Assembly: GCA_025677825.1 (NCBI GenBank)
Contig: JAIXMO010000009.1
Location: 434,001-498,000, forward strand
Direction: 5' to 3'
DNA length: 64,000 nucleotides
Source of the DNA: Helicostylum pulchrum
Lineage: Eukaryota > Mucoromycota > Mucoromycetes > Mucorales > Mucoraceae
The notes beneath the pieces are model-generated. The model saw only the letters and a list, made by a program, of their open reading frames with translations, had not been told where the DNA came from and did not search any database. Position 1 is the first letter of the stretch, and each line of letters begins with the position of its first letter. Both the position numbers and the translations under genes were made by a program. Shown one piece after another: positions 36,171 to 49,018 of the stretch.

Positions 36171-36308
36171 TCTGATTTCTATACGGGTTCTTATCTCTAT
36201 ATCATCTTGGCAAATGAGGGTCTCTGGGCGGACCATAACATTTTAGTCCTGCCCGAAGGCAGTAAAGATGCTGTCGCCTTGATTCGTATGTACCCCATTT
36301 CCTAATAA
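36171..36308 (+). pseudogene. Protein-like fragment of unknown family
   Basis: A 44-codon open stretch between stops reads YLYIILANEGLWADHNILVL and then PEGSKDAVALIRMYPIS before two consecutive TAA codons. There is no ATG. Composition is unlike the AT-rich chance ORFs around it. It may be part of the same decayed element as the Fanzor-like relic just upstream, or an exon remnant. Confidence 0.3.
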
Positions 36309-36857
36309 GCCACTAAAGACTTTTTGTGATTAACTTTTTTAAAAAAAAAATTACAAAAAGTAACATATTTCGAGACGCAATTCCCTACCGATATCGCGCC
36401 TGCTCGTCTTTCAAAAATATAAGAAAGCTTTTACCGATTATGATGGTAAAGGCACGATAATGGCTAGTAATCGAATTAGATCTTTCGGACGCTCCTAATT
36501 ATTCTAGGATACACAACAAAGAGCCTCTTTTTTATTTATTATATTGTGTCTCGCGTGTGAAGCATATCCCTACTACTGTGCAATGTAAAAAAAAAAAGGC
36601 GTATATCTCGTTTATCTATTAAAATAATTCAAGATGTTTACATGGCCATCTTTTTTTAATGGTTCACCCTCTTCCCTATCGACTGTACAACCCCTTACTC
36701 GGATATATAATCTTCCTAAAGTCGCTCTACCCCCAACAGTTATGCAAAACTTTTTTTTTTTCTATTTGAGTGAAATGTTTCGTTTTGGTTTAAAGCACGA
36801 CCACAAAAAAAAAAACACTTTTTTTAATATTTACTCCCTTTTTTGCGTGTGTGTAAT

Positions 36858-37557
36858 ATGAATACGTATAATCTACAAAGAAAAAGATGCCATCGTAGTT
36901 CATTTGATTCCGATCAACCTCCATTCGGTTTACCAAGAAAGAAGTTTGTTTCAGAAGAAAGTTTTGCAAAAGAAATGGCAGCCATGTCATTAGAACCAAG
37001 TAAAGAAAAAAAAAAATATTAATATATTATTATTCATAAAAAAAAAGTCGTTGATCCTAATAGGCCACAAGAAATCAATTTTTCTCGTGCAAGCAATACT
37101 TACTATAGTATAAGTGATGATGAAGAAGAAGAAGAAGAAGAAGAAGTAAACGATTCAATGATGACACTGGATTCCGACGGCAAACCTATCATCAATGTTG
37201 ATAGAAACGGCCTACCAATGGAAATTAGACCTGGCGAAAATAAACCAAGAATTCCTGACTTTGTGTTGAAAAATTCAGAGTATAGTTTTTTTTTACAACG
37301 CATAAAAAGGGAGCTGCATAAAATAACATTTTTTTTTAGGTTAACGGACCCAAGAGATATATTAGCTTATCAACGCATGATACAGTCCTTACAAAATAAA
37401 CCACATAAACATAAAGAGATTGAGGTTTGTATTACACTTTTAAATATTACATGTATAAATATATATAAAAAAAAAAAGACTAAACACAAAAAAATTAAAT
37501 TAGGTGTTAAATAAACCTTCAGACTATTTTATACCTACATCCATGGACATAGATTAG
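36858..37557 (+). CDS. Small hypothetical protein with acidic stretch
   Basis: Four exons (36858-36999, 37048-37278, 37340-37424, 37504-37557) join in frame to about 170 residues. It starts MNTYNLQRKRCHRSSFDSDQ, has a central DDEEEEEEEEEV acidic run, then IINVDRNGLPMEIRPGENK and ends PTSMDID. All four junctions have GT/AG signals, and the last exon of 18 codons ends in a proper stop, which supports a real gene. No known domain was recognised; basic N-terminus (FGLPRKKF) could be a nuclear-localisation signal. It is convergent with NAA15, whose stop is 51 bp downstream. Confidence 0.65.
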
Positions 37558-37607
37558 AATAAACATTAAAGCTTTTTAATAATTTTAATTTTAATTTCTT
37601 CTCCCGT

Positions 37608-40263
37608 TTAAGCCTTCTTAATCTCAGTAAGTTGAAGATCAATAACTTGTTTAATCTTGGGGTCTAAATCGTTTTGAGCCTTAACAGCAGATTCCAATCT
37701 ATCCAATTTAATCTTGAAACAAGGTGCGTCCTTATTGATACTAGCAATCTTGGAAAGTGCCTTGAGGGCCAACAAATACTTTTGTTGACGAATGTAAATT
37801 TCAAAACCAAGTTCGTGAACTTCAATATTTTGAGGTGCTAATAATTCTAAAGGTTTAACAAATTGAAGAGCATCTTCTAATGGTGTCTTGGTGTTCATAT
37901 AACTCTCTCCCTCAGGATCCAAATCGACTGGCTTTTTATCGTGCTTTTGTTTAGCTGCTTCGTCCTTGGTTTGAGCTACATTTTTTTTTTTTTTTTTTTC
38001 GTTTTCGTTAGCTACATGTATAAAATATATATTTTTTAAATAATCACTTACCTTTTTTTGCTTCTTGGTCTTGTTGAGCCTTTAAAGCAGCCTTACGTGC
38101 CTTGTTTTTAGCCTTCTTCTTATCAGCTTCACTCATATTAGCCTCATCAAATTCATCAGAATCAGAGGGTTTATCAGCAATAGCCAAATAAGCTTCAACA
38201 GCGCCCTTTGCAGCCTTAAGATAAAATGGATGAGCTCTCAACTTATCTTCCCAACGTAAAGTTTCAACATAAGAACGGAGAGTCAACTTGCGAAGACAAT
38301 ACGTATGGAAATCAAATTGATCATCAAAGTAATCAACATAGAACTTTTCAAGCGTATGGAAACGCTTTAATGCTTTACCATAATCCTTTTTACCGAGATA
38401 AGCATGTCCTTCTTCAGTCATGAACCATTGACATTGCATATCAGTTAAATCTTGAATTGTATTGACATCCTTGCGAGTGAATAAACCTAAAATACGTTCC
38501 GCTTCTTCAATTTGTCCAGCACGTAACATATATTTGGCACTCTTGGAGTTGATAAAACGATCTTGGAGATCCATCTCACGTGCTTCGTTCATCACATCGG
38601 ACGCTTCTTGAGCCTTACCAGAATGCTTCAAGATTCTACCCTTGGTCATATAAAGTTCAACAACGGTAGGTGTGTGAGTGATAGCCTTATTGATTAATTC
38701 AAGGGCCTTTTCAAGTTGACCGTGATGATCGTAATGTTTAGCAAGGTAATACAATGTCCATAATAAAGCGGTAGGAGGCTCCTTGGCGGAATCAGTACCG
38801 AACGTACCGTTCTTTTCCAAGGAAACAGAATAACCAACTACAAGTTCTTCAATAACGCGCTTCTTTTCGGCGTTGGCATAGTATTTCTTCATGGCGGCAA
38901 ATAATGAGGGAATACCCTTTCTTAAACCGTTTTGGAGAGATGCTTCAACCTTTACCTTGAAAGATTCTCCTTCGGCGTGGTGGAGGATTAAGTGTTCAAT
39001 AGCCTTGGAACGAGGATATTTAGCAAAAAGTTCAGATAAAACAGCATTGATTTCGGCTAATATATACATATGTTAGAACAAACAATATCTCTCTCTGTCT
39101 CTCTCTCTCTCTTTTACCTTTATCCTTGAGAGCCAAAAGTTCGTTAATATAAGCACTGTTGTGAGGGTTCTCACTAATCAAAATTCTATAAGCCTTTTCA
39201 CCTTCCTCCTTTCTACCCAACTTGACCAAATACAACGCATTCTTTTCTTTCCAAGCTCTCTTATCTGTTACTTGAGACTCAATTTCTAACAAATGATCCA
39301 AAGCACTTTGGAAATCACCGGTTTCTTCTAATAACATGTTATGATACATGAGTAATTCGGATTTTTCAAAATTAGTGTTGGCAGCCTATTTTTTTTATTT
39401 TTTTAGGTCAGTATTTTTTTTTTCATTTTAATACATCGTAGTTTATATATACTTACAGGAACGTTTGATTCAGCATGTGTGTTTAAAACCTTGACTGCAT
39501 TTTGAGGTTCGTTGACGAGTTGATAAGCAATAGCTAAACCGAGCCAGAAAGGTGGGTTTTGAGGTTTAGATTCTAAAAGTCTAGTACGAGTATCCTATAA
39601 ATATATGTATTAGTTCATATCTTTTTTATATATATACATATATATGTGAGAGAGAGCTTACTACTAAAGCATCATAATGGCGCATTTGAGTTTGAAGGAT
39701 GGCGAAATCACGAAGGATGTTAAGATCATTCTTGTTGAATTTTAAAGCATTAGCATAACACTTTGCAGCTTCTTCATAGTTTTTATCAGCACGGTACAAA
39801 AGTCCGTATACATGCCAGCCTATATATCCCCTTTTTTTTTAGTAGCTGAATAATAATAGATAAAAGAGGTTTTTTTTTTTTACTTACAGATATGAGAAGT
39901 CAAATCTTTTAAAAGACCCTTCTTTACATACTCGTAACCTTCTTCCTTCTTTTCGAGATTGTTCAAGAATAAACCTTTCAAGGCCATAGTTTCTGACAAG
40001 AAAAAAAAAAGTTAGGTTCTATCAAGTACTTCAAAAAAAAAAAAAAACTATTTTTTACCACCGTGATCAGGGTACTTTTTAAGAATACCCTCAGCTAACT
40101 TCAAACCCTTCTTGTATTGACGAAGTTCATAGTTTTTCTGCACATTTTAAAAAAATAATAGATTAAAACGCGTTTGGGAATCAAGTAAGTTTATTGTATA
40201 TACCAGAAGGTTTCTAAAGACAGTAGCTTCTTTAAGAGGGAGTTCTCTCTTACCAGTAGCCAT
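37608..40263 (-). CDS. NAA15: N-terminal acetyltransferase A auxiliary subunit
   Basis: About ten exons encode roughly 810 residues. The N-terminus ([20 protein letters not shown]) continues into [20 protein letters not shown] and [17 protein letters not shown]. This is the diagnostic start of Naa15/Nat1, the TPR-superhelix scaffold that anchors the Naa10 catalytic subunit to the ribosome. TPR helices continue through [40 protein letters not shown] and [20 protein letters not shown]. Then come [20 protein letters not shown], the most conserved NAA15 block, and a charged lysine/alanine-rich segment (AEDEAD-KKK-type) before the C-terminal helices ending LTEIKKA. NatA acetylates Ser/Ala/Thr/Gly N-termini co-translationally. 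It is divergent from PUP3 across a 733 bp promoter. Confidence 0.95.
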
Positions 40264-40996
40264 TTTTAAATTAGTTTTTTTTTTATTCTTTTTAAAAAAG
40301 TAGGAGAAAAAAAAAAGAAAATAACTGTCCCCTTGTGAAAGAATTTTATAGGTTGACAATCGCACTATATGCACCTCATTTGTAGGTGTAACTTCAATCG
40401 TAGTAATCTGTTACGAATACAAAAATAAGAAAATAGAAACCCTCTATCACTTTTACCAGGATTTGCCTCTTATACTTAATAGAGACAGAGTTTCAAGACC
40501 TAAGGCTGAGATATCTCCTCTCCTCCAACGGATTTGTGTTTGATATTTCGGGCAAGTCTGTCGTTACGAGTTATCTAAAGCATTACCTTTTGATTTTAGA
40601 GCATTATTAGCTATAAACTGTCCCGAAAAAAAAATTGCGCTGTCAGTTTGAACTTGCATCACTTCTTGGTACAAAATTTTAAACGTACTTGCTAAAATCA
40701 AAAAAATATAGTAATACTTGTGATATATAATCAAAATTTTTACATAGGATAGTATCGAACATTTAAGCTTATTCACATTGAAGTTGCCTCATTTGATGTT
40801 AGTTCTACAGACGCGTATTATATCACGTGTTTTATATTTTAACTCCACCACCAAATAGGTTGGTGATGACGTATTCTAATAGGGCCTTTGGCAAAAAATT
40901 CGATGGCAGTTACGCGTCAAGCAAAGAAAAGAGAAAAAAAAGAGAGAGAGCAGAATATCTTTTTCTTCTTTAACAAAATAATATATACTCTTCAAC
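40264..40996. other. Divergent promoter between NAA15 and PUP3
   Basis: 733 bp spacer. The last 190 bp before PUP3 contain a CACCACCAAATAGGTTGGTGATGACG-like stretch (split here for length: CACCACC near 40,847, GGTTGGTG near 40,858). GGTGGNAAA-type proteasome-associated control elements were looked for but none matches exactly. No gene was seen. Confidence 0.4.
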
Positions 40997-41950
40997 ATGG
41001 TAAGTTCAAAAATTAAGATAAAACAACAATAGAAGGATACTTATCAAATAGTAAAAAAAAAGTCGATTATGCAATATAATGGTGGCTCTGTAGTAGCTAT
41101 GGTCGGAAAAGACTGTGTTGCTATTGCAGCAGACAAACGTTTAGGTGCTCAATTCATGACGGTTTCAACTGAATTTCAAAAGATTTTTAAAGCATCTGAT
41201 AAGACCTATATTGGCTTACCTGGTTTAGCTACTGATGTCTTGACTTTGTAAAGTTCCCTGAGTCAATGTTTTTGTTCGTATAGATTTTAAGCTTATACTT
41301 TTTTTATTATTAGATCGGATCGTTTCCGTTTCAAGACAAACATGTACAAGATGCGTGAAGAGAGAGAAATGGAACCCAAGACACTTGCTCATATGGTTTC
41401 TTCAACTTTATACGAAAAGAGGTATGTTATATATATTCATACAGGTACATGCCAGTGAGAAATTAATTTTTTGTTGTTGTTGCTGTTTAGATTTGGACCT
41501 TATTTTGTTGAACCAATTGTTGCAGGTTTAGGAAAAGACAATAAGCCTTTCATTTGTGCTATGGATTTAATTGGATGTATTAATTTTGCTAAAGATTTCG
41601 TTGTAAGTGGTACTGCTGGACCAAATTTGTATGGTATGTGTGAATCCCTTTGGGAACCTGAGCTTGAACCTGAGGATCTTTTCGAAACCATTTCTCAAGC
41701 ATTATTGAATGCACAAGACAGAGATGCTTTGTCTGGTTGGGGAGCTGTTGTTCATATCATGTAAGTTTTTTTTTTATTACTACTTATAAAAAAATATATG
41801 TATTGAATGTGTGTTTGTATATATTTGTATAGTACACCAACTGAAGTTATCACCCGTACTCTTAAATCTCGTCAGGTAATGGAAAATAATAAGCAATGAT
41901 AGTGTACGTAGACTAATACCCTTTTTTTTATTATACATGTACAGGATTAA
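40997..41950 (+). CDS. PUP3: 20S proteasome subunit beta-3
   Basis: Six coding exons: 40997-40999, 41063-41247, 41314-41421, 41491-41760, 41833-41875 and 41945-41950, giving about 204 residues. The first coding exon is the ATG alone and the last is one codon plus the stop. The protein begins [20 protein letters not shown], then [11 protein letters not shown], and continues with [39 protein letters not shown] and [20 protein letters not shown], ending TRTLKSRQD. This is the non-catalytic beta-3 subunit: no Thr1 nucleophile or propeptide is present, as expected for the family. It is part of the inner beta ring in cytosol and nucleus. It is convergent with the GRAM-domain gene, 82 bp apart. Confidence 0.95.
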
Positions 41951-42032
41951 AAAACAAAAAGCATACACTTTTACATACGAAAAGAAATTGTAATAAAATA
42001 AATATAAAAAAAATGAGTATAAAAAAATATCA

Positions 42033-44013
42033 CTACATCTTTTTCCATTCGCCACCTGAAGCAGAAACTAATCTGTTGAAACAATCGTCTCTGCGCAATA
42101 CGTTTTCGAAATGAAGTGTGACACCATCAGCTAACGAAATATCAATACCAGTAGAATGCCATACAAGTATATCATACTGTTTTGTCTTTTTTACTCCAAT
42201 GATATCTTCAAATACGCATTCAACCAATATTTTACCACCCGTCATGCGAGATGTTTGAAATATAAATCCATTTTCTCTTAATCCAATACGACCAGGAATT
42301 GTACCTTTATACATACACCCAAAAGCTATATTATAGCCAGTTAGTTTCTTTTTATATATACTTCATTGTTAAAAATGTTTATATACCATCAGGATCATCA
42401 TCAGGAGGAATGTAATTATCCGCTTCCTTCTTCTTCTTTTTATTATCTACAGTCCTTTTGACCTTGTTTACAGCCGCAGCCGCAGCCAACATGGCCAATG
42501 TAGTTGCAGTAGATGTTGCTGCCTCTGTAAAGGCAGAACCTTTATTTTCATTTCTAGCAGTTGTATTTACTGTATCAACAATACTTTTCGATAAATCTGA
42601 CATGGAAGCGGATACTTTAAGCGGAGTAGGTCTAGGTGGACCCTCTGTTGCTGCTACAACAGTACTATTATCTTCTTTACCATTTAAACGTACTACTTCC
42701 ATAGCATATTCGGCATCATTTGGTACATCCCACAATAGTAAATTTAATATATTAAATAGTCTACGATGTCTAGGATAATGAGAACGAAGTGCTTGTAATA
42801 CAAAAAACTCAATTCCAATATAAAGAAATGCCATCTTTCCAATCAATCGTAACGGAAGAATGGATAGGAAGAATGTTAAACCGACAATCATAACTAAAAG
42901 AAATCTAGTTTTAGCAGGTCTTTTCCAAGTAACTAGACTAATATAGTGTGAATGAGTTAGTTTTTTTTTTGTTACGCTTGAAATTTCTTTCTAATAGGAT
43001 TACTTTTTAATTCGTTCCAAGTAATCGACCGTATCAGATAACTAGAATGTATAAATGTATATGTAAGTATGATATAGTCGTACAGTTTTTTTTTGTGTAG
43101 TGTATTTTACAACGAGTTGAATAGTTGGACCATATTTAGTGTAAATTGTGTCTCGCCATTCGGATATACTGATATCAGTAAATAAATCAAATCCATATGC
43201 AGATTTTGAGTTTATGTTTGTTCTCATTTTCATCCAAAAACTTCTATTCCAAGACTTTAATGTAGCGTCTGTTTCAGGTTGAACTTCTAATGCATCCACA
43301 CCGTACTGAGCAAACATGTCGAGACGTACCCATATAATACCAATACCGACCCAAGTACATATAAAGGCAAGTATCAGATCGTACCACCATAATATCACAT
43401 AGAGCTATTTTATATAAAAGGCTAAGTTTTATTTATTTACTTTTTTTTTTATGATGCAACTTACACTAGCAAGACCACCTGTCAGTGCTTTATTCTCCCA
43501 ACGATAAACAGACCTAATCTTTTTAGCAGGCTCAATAAATGGAACAATCATTGGATAAAGTCTATCCACATCTCGTTTGACTGCATTTAAAGAAAAAGGT
43601 TCTAAAGGTCTATCCGCTTGATCATATGCAGCAGAAGCAACAAAATATTTTATCCACTAAAATAAAATAATTAGTAAGTGGTAGGTAGCACATATAAATA
43701 AGTTTTTTTTTTTTACAGTTTCAATAAATTCAACCCAATGCGTAGTTATGATTGTATCACCTTCCTTCACCTGAAATTGTGATAATGTAGGTGGCACAAG
43801 ATTGTTGTTTTTACGCCTTCGGACCTCTTTTACATGTTTTTGCAAGTGTGCATAGTGCTCTCCCATTGTATCGTCGTTGGTAGTTAAATTGGTAGCACTA
43901 GAAGTATGGCTCTTTTGAAGAATTCGTTTTTTCACTATTACTTCTCCAACTGACCTAGACCTGTCTGGTAGTGGAGGCGGTGCGTTTCTAGCGTTCAAAC
44001 TAGTTTCTTCCAT
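42033..44013 (-). CDS. GRAM-domain integral membrane protein
   Basis: About six exons give roughly 580 residues. The N-terminal cytosolic part starts MEETSLNARNAPPPLPDRSR and holds a charged helix (HLQKHVKEVRRRKNNNLVPP). Membrane segments follow: LYVILWWYDLILAFICTWVG and later MIVGLTFFLSILPLRLIGKM with FLYIGIEFFVLQAL. An alanine-rich helix and a lysine-rich linker precede the C-terminal GRAM domain (MYKGTIPGRIGLRENGFIFQ through DGVTLHFENVLRRDDCFNRL). GRAM domains bind phosphoinositides or sterol-rich membranes. The order (TM pairs then C-terminal GRAM) resembles GRAMD4-type and related fungal proteins, often at ER or ER contact sites. Substrate and site are inferred only. Confidence 0.75.
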
Positions 44014-44265
44014 TAGAATCGAAATTACAAGTTTAAAAAAAACGATGAGTATAAAGAAGAAGAAAAAAAAAAAGGCGTTTTAAATACGTAAATCACTTTT
44101 TTTTTTGGCGCAACTTTAAACAATTAAGCAGCACACAAGCGCTGGGTAAATTTAAATGTCATCAATCATCACTGGCGCATTATTATTTTTCGGATAGTTA
44201 TAAAGAGCACAATAAAGAAAAAAACTGGCTTTGTTTTTTTATTTGTGCAAAAAAAAAAAGAGTAC

Positions 44266-44479
44266 TTATTCATAATAGTCATCATCATCTTCTTCGTCAT
44301 ACTCTACTTCATCCTCATCCTCATCTTCTTCGATGATAGGTTTCTTCATCATCATCCTTTGAGGAATCATTTGAGGTCGTGATGGTTGTAGTTGGTGTAT
44401 TTGTTGATGTTGCTGTTGTTGTTGCTGTTGTTGTTGCTGTTGTTGTAGCCGTTGTTGTTGTTGTTGTAGCTGTAACTGT

Positions 44480-44568
<89 letters not shown>

Positions 44569-47500
44569 TTGTTGCAGAGGAGGTGCCATATTTCTTATAG
44601 GATTGTGATATTGAGACATAGGTAACTTTCCACTCATATTTCGTCTATGAAATAAGTTTGGTAAAGCACCACCAGGACATTGTCTTTCGAGTTCTTTTTC
44701 AAATATTTTCTGTTAGAGAAAAAAAAAAGAAAAGGGTTTGAGTGTGTTTTTATATTAATGTTATGGATGTATATATAGTTTACCTGCATTTCATCAGCAT
44801 CTTCATAAACATAAGAACCTTCTTCATTAAATGTACGGGCATTATCAAACATTAAATTAAAGTCTTGTTCAAACTGAAGCACAGAATCATAATGATTTGA
44901 ATGTATACGCTTTTTGATGATATTCATTGAGATTGGATTTTTAATCAATGTATAGTATATAGGGTATTCTTTTTTACTGACAAGATCCATAAATAATTCA
45001 CATCGTTGACGGTAAATGATTTCATCTTGGTCATCATCCTCCTCTGCTTCTTCTTCAACAGTAGCTCCTTCTACAGCTTTATAACATGAATCAAATACTA
45101 GAGTTAATTGTTGTCGAATTTCAGGTAATAAAATATCATAATTTTTATTTCGCTTTCGACCTGACTATAATACATGTATAATATGATTAATTTATGTTGT
45201 ATATATATGTGTATATATATATATATTTAACCGTACCTCTTCGGGAATACTGGCAGGACCTCTCTTTTTGGGTTGATTCGCTGGTGCACCACGTCTTCTA
45301 GATCGATTCATTTCAATCTCTGCTTCCTCTTCTTCCTTTTCAATAGCCTAACCAAACCCCATTGTAAATAGCTTTCTTAAATAAAATAAAAATCCAACTT
45401 ACATCTAACCATTCTTCCTCAGTTAAACCGTCATCATATCGAACTTCATCTCTTGCTCTACGACCTCTACCGAAATCAATAACTGAATCTGGTTGAACCA
45501 CCAACTGATCTTCCCGAGTAAGTATATCAGGTAATTCATCTTCTTGAATAAGTCTATCCAATCGTTTAGAATAGCCTCTACGTCTATACATTTCATTCTC
45601 TGTTCTTTCACGTTCAAGGTCCATTCTCCTAAAGATTGATAATTCTTCATCTGATCGTTGTAACATTTCATTTAATTCTTCATCTTCATTTGCTTCTTCA
45701 TCTGGTTCATCTTCGTCATCTACTTTATCTTCTAACAAAGTTCTCTACACACATTATAAGTACTCAGCCTTCCCTTTTTTTATTAGCGTATACATAATTT
45801 TTTTTTAACTTACAAGGAAGGCTTCACGATCTTCTTCTGTACTTCTATTATCAAATTTACCAGCTTGAATAACTTTACCATCAATATCCAACTTATAATT
45901 AGCTCTAGCCAAGATACTTTCTTCAATCGAATTAGAAGTAACCAATCGAAAGATACGAACTTCTTTAGTTTGACCAATACGATGTGCACGATCTTGAGCT
46001 TGTAAATCTTGATGTGGGTTCCAATCCGAGTCAAAGATAATAACTGTGTCGGCAGTTTGTAAATTTAAACCGAGACCACCAGCACGCGTACTTAACAAAA
46101 AGATAAAGTAAGGTGAATCCGGTTGATTGAACAAATGTAACAGAGAAGAACGGTCATCAGACTTAGTTGAACCATCTAGTCTCAAGTAAGGAAAACTTCT
46201 CCAGTTAAGATAATCTTCCATAATACTCATAATACGAGTCATTTGGAAAAAGATCAAGACACGATGACCGGTGTTGCGTAATTTGGGTAACATACGATCA
46301 AGTAATTCAAATTTACCACAACTTCTGTACAAGAGTTCATTTGATTTACCACTAGGGTTTAAGGTTGTTTCTACACCTTCAAATACGAATGGATGGTTAC
46401 ATACTTTACGAAGTTGCATAATGGTATTATTTAAACCCTTGGCAGAAGCAGCTCTAAGTAAAAAAAAAAATACAAATAAATGAGATGCTTTGAATATATA
46501 TTTATATTTATGTATATGTAACTTACGAATCGTTGTTTATACAGAGTGAATTGTTCTTTTTCAATTGTTGGTATATTTTTTGTTGCAAGGTAGATAATTT
46601 ACATTTAACAACATGTTCTACTTTATCAGGTAATTCAGACTCGACATCCTTTTTCAATCTTCTTAATAAGAACGGACGAAGCACTTTATGTAATCGTTTA
46701 ATAATCAGCAATTGTTCTTCTTCATTTAAATCGACTTTGTCTTGTACACCTTGATTAGAAAAGGGAGTATTAAACCATTCTTCGAAACTCTTTACGCTTT
46801 TGAAAATCTTTGGTAAAATAAAATTCAATAATGCCCATAATTCTGGTAAATTATTTTGGAGCGGTGTACCGGTCAAGATTAATCGATAACGAGTCTTGTA
46901 AGATTGTCGAAGACACACGTTTAATTTGGAATTAGAGTTCTTCATACGGTGACCTTCATCCATAATTAAATGTAACCATTTAACACGACTCAAGACAGCT
47001 CTGTCACGAATAATGTATTCAAAGGTAGTTAACAATACTTGAAAGTTTCCTGATCGAACCACACCTGCAAGATTACGACGCGCTAAAGGATTTCCTTTGT
47101 AAATAACCTTGGAAACAGTAGGTGCCCATTTATCAAATTCCAACGTCCAATTTGTCAAGGTTGATAAAGGTACGATGATAAGGAAAGGACCATTTTGTCT
47201 CTTCATTTCAATCAAATAAGTAATTAAACTAATAGTTTGAATAGTCTTTCCTAAACCCATTTCATCAGCCAAGATACCGTTAAGATTATTGTTATATAGG
47301 GACACCATCCATTGTAACCCTTTCACTTGATAATCTTTCAATTGACCGCCAATCATGATATTGGGTTGACAAACTTCTTCACGTACACGATGAGTAATAT
47401 GATAGTAATCAGCAGAGCTAACTGCTTGAGGGTCAGAATCCTAAAAAAAAAAAATTAATACGTTATGAAATATATACATACAAATGTATTTTTTTTACTT

Positions 47501-49018
47501 ACCTCATCATCTTCCATTTGAATATCAAGTTTAGTACGCATATTCTTGCTATCATTTTGTTGATCGACAACTGATTTAGTAAGAGATTCCAAGAACTGAC
47601 CAGTTTGCTTCAGCAAGTGAGTTAAACGAGTATCCTTTGCTTCATCCAACAATTTCAAATAGGCTTCTTCATCATCATTCTTTAAAGCCAAGATACGTTC
47701 TTTAGCAATTCTTTCAACTCTCTTTTGTTCTTCCTTTTCAATATGATGATGGTATTGAACAACAGTTCTACCAAGCTTACTTAGTTTGATTTCATTATTC
47801 TTATGATGAGCAACTAAATGTAAACCATGTTCACAAATTTCATTCAGACGGTTTTGTTGTGCTTGACGTAAAGTTTGGTCTCTGTTACTACGTTGTTGTC
47901 TCTCCATGGACTCAACATTACGAGACTCTTTTAAGGTAATCTTTTTCATACGTCTGTAAGTTGTTCTGTCCAACGAAGTAGATAGTACTGTAGACTTTGA
48001 AACGCCAGATACAAGTTCATTACGAAGCTGGAAAAAAGATAATAATTAATATAAACTGATTTTATACAGATGAAATATTTTAATTTATACCTTTTGTTGC
48101 TTTTCACGTAATTTTAAAGCTCGAACCTTGATAATTTGTTTGACATCATTATGATTAAACTCTTCAATTTGATTTTGTATACGAGCCAAGATCCTTTCTT
48201 CTCGTTGCGATATAATATGACAAGTATCCAGACCAACGGGAGTTAAACTAGGTACCAATAACCTCTGTTGTCTGGAGGAGTGTACATACGAGCTAATTGG
48301 CTTTGGTAATAATTGACTGGGAAGAACGTAGGCATTATAAGCAGGTCTAGCAGGTATCTTTGTCTGTGGTATTGATCGTAAAGGGGATTGTGGCTTGGTA
48401 ATCTTTTTAGTAGTGATAGCAGACGTAGTTGCAGGTTTGACGGTAGGTGTGGTAGGAGATTCTGCAGATAAGCCGTTAAATGGAGCTAGAACTGCCTGCT
48501 GAAGGTTTAATGGTAACGGCGTATCTTTTGATAATAATTTATATGCCATAATTTGATATTTTAAAGCAGTTAACTGGTTTTGAGAAAAAACTGTATGACC
48601 TTTTATATATATATTGGTTAGTTTTTTTGTCTTGCAAAAAAAAAAAAAAAGTATTTTATTATATGCTTTACCTTCAGTAGCCTGTATTTTTACTCTCTGA
48701 AGTTGTTGCTGAGGAGGTGTAGCAGCAGCAGCAGCAACAACAGGAGGTTGCATAGACATGGCGTTACTGGGACGTCGATTACTTTGCATAAGTTTAAGTT
48801 GGTATGATATTTGAGCTAATTCAACATTGTTTTCTTCTGTTGCACCATGAGATTGAAGATAACTAGCACGCTACAAAATAAAAAGGTTAGTATTTTGAAT
48901 ATTTTCGTGTTTTTTTTTCTCTCTTTTTCTTTTCGAGTACCTGTAAAAGAACAGATATATTATCCTTGTTTCCAGGAACATGGTTATAACCAAGATTATG
49001 CTGTGAAATAGAACTCAT
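44266..49018 (-). CDS. SWI/SNF-family chromatin-remodelling ATPase (Snf2/Sth1 type)
   Basis: About nine exons encode roughly 1,330 residues. The start is ATG 49018 ([20 protein letters not shown]). The QLQ domain is [20 protein letters not shown]. The HSA domain lies around 48,000-48,200 and is followed by a helical region ([20 protein letters not shown]). The helicase core carries [20 protein letters not shown], the Walker [12 protein letters not shown], the DEGH box, [19 protein letters not shown] and the C-terminal [20 protein letters not shown] with [10 protein letters not shown] SnAC-type segment (45,360-45,740) and a bromodomain follow ([20 protein letters not shown], acetyl-lysine Asn in [12 protein letters not shown]). 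The architecture is that of the ATPase of SWI/SNF or RSC. The tail after the bromodomain is a polyQ tract ending in an acidic [20 protein letters not shown] segment, which is unusual. Confidence 0.93.
44398..44577 (-). repeat. CAG/CAA polyglutamine repeat in the remodeller C-terminus
   Basis: On the minus strand alternating CAG and CAA codons give one uninterrupted run of 33 glutamines (44476-44574), then further glutamine runs broken by Leu, Arg and His. The repeat unit is mostly the hexamer CAGCAA. It lies between the bromodomain and the acidic terminus. Confidence 0.92.

Larger units (their letters stand above)
33332..36857. other. 3.5 kb accessory gap with mobile-element relics
   Basis: This long gap has no intact gene. 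The first 1.5 kb is AT-rich with many homopolymers, including an 11-nt C run at 34854-34864. Two protein-like fragments are seen: a TnpB/Fanzor C-terminal relic at about 35,704-36,030 and an unidentified 44-codon open fragment at 36171-36302; both are listed separately. A further open frame at 36634-36861 begins MFTWPSFFNGSPSSL but degenerates into Phe/Lys runs and is not accepted as a gene. Confidence 0.5.

Noticed and set aside
36634..36861. ORF starting MFTWPSFFNGSPSSL upstream of the small acidic protein
   Set aside because: After about 40 residues it becomes Phe/Lys runs and is not in frame with the downstream gene; it may be an upstream ORF or leader but cannot be supported.
44379..44600. 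Plus-strand Val/Ala-repeat ORF
   Set aside because: It is the antisense shadow of the polyglutamine repeat in the remodeller gene.
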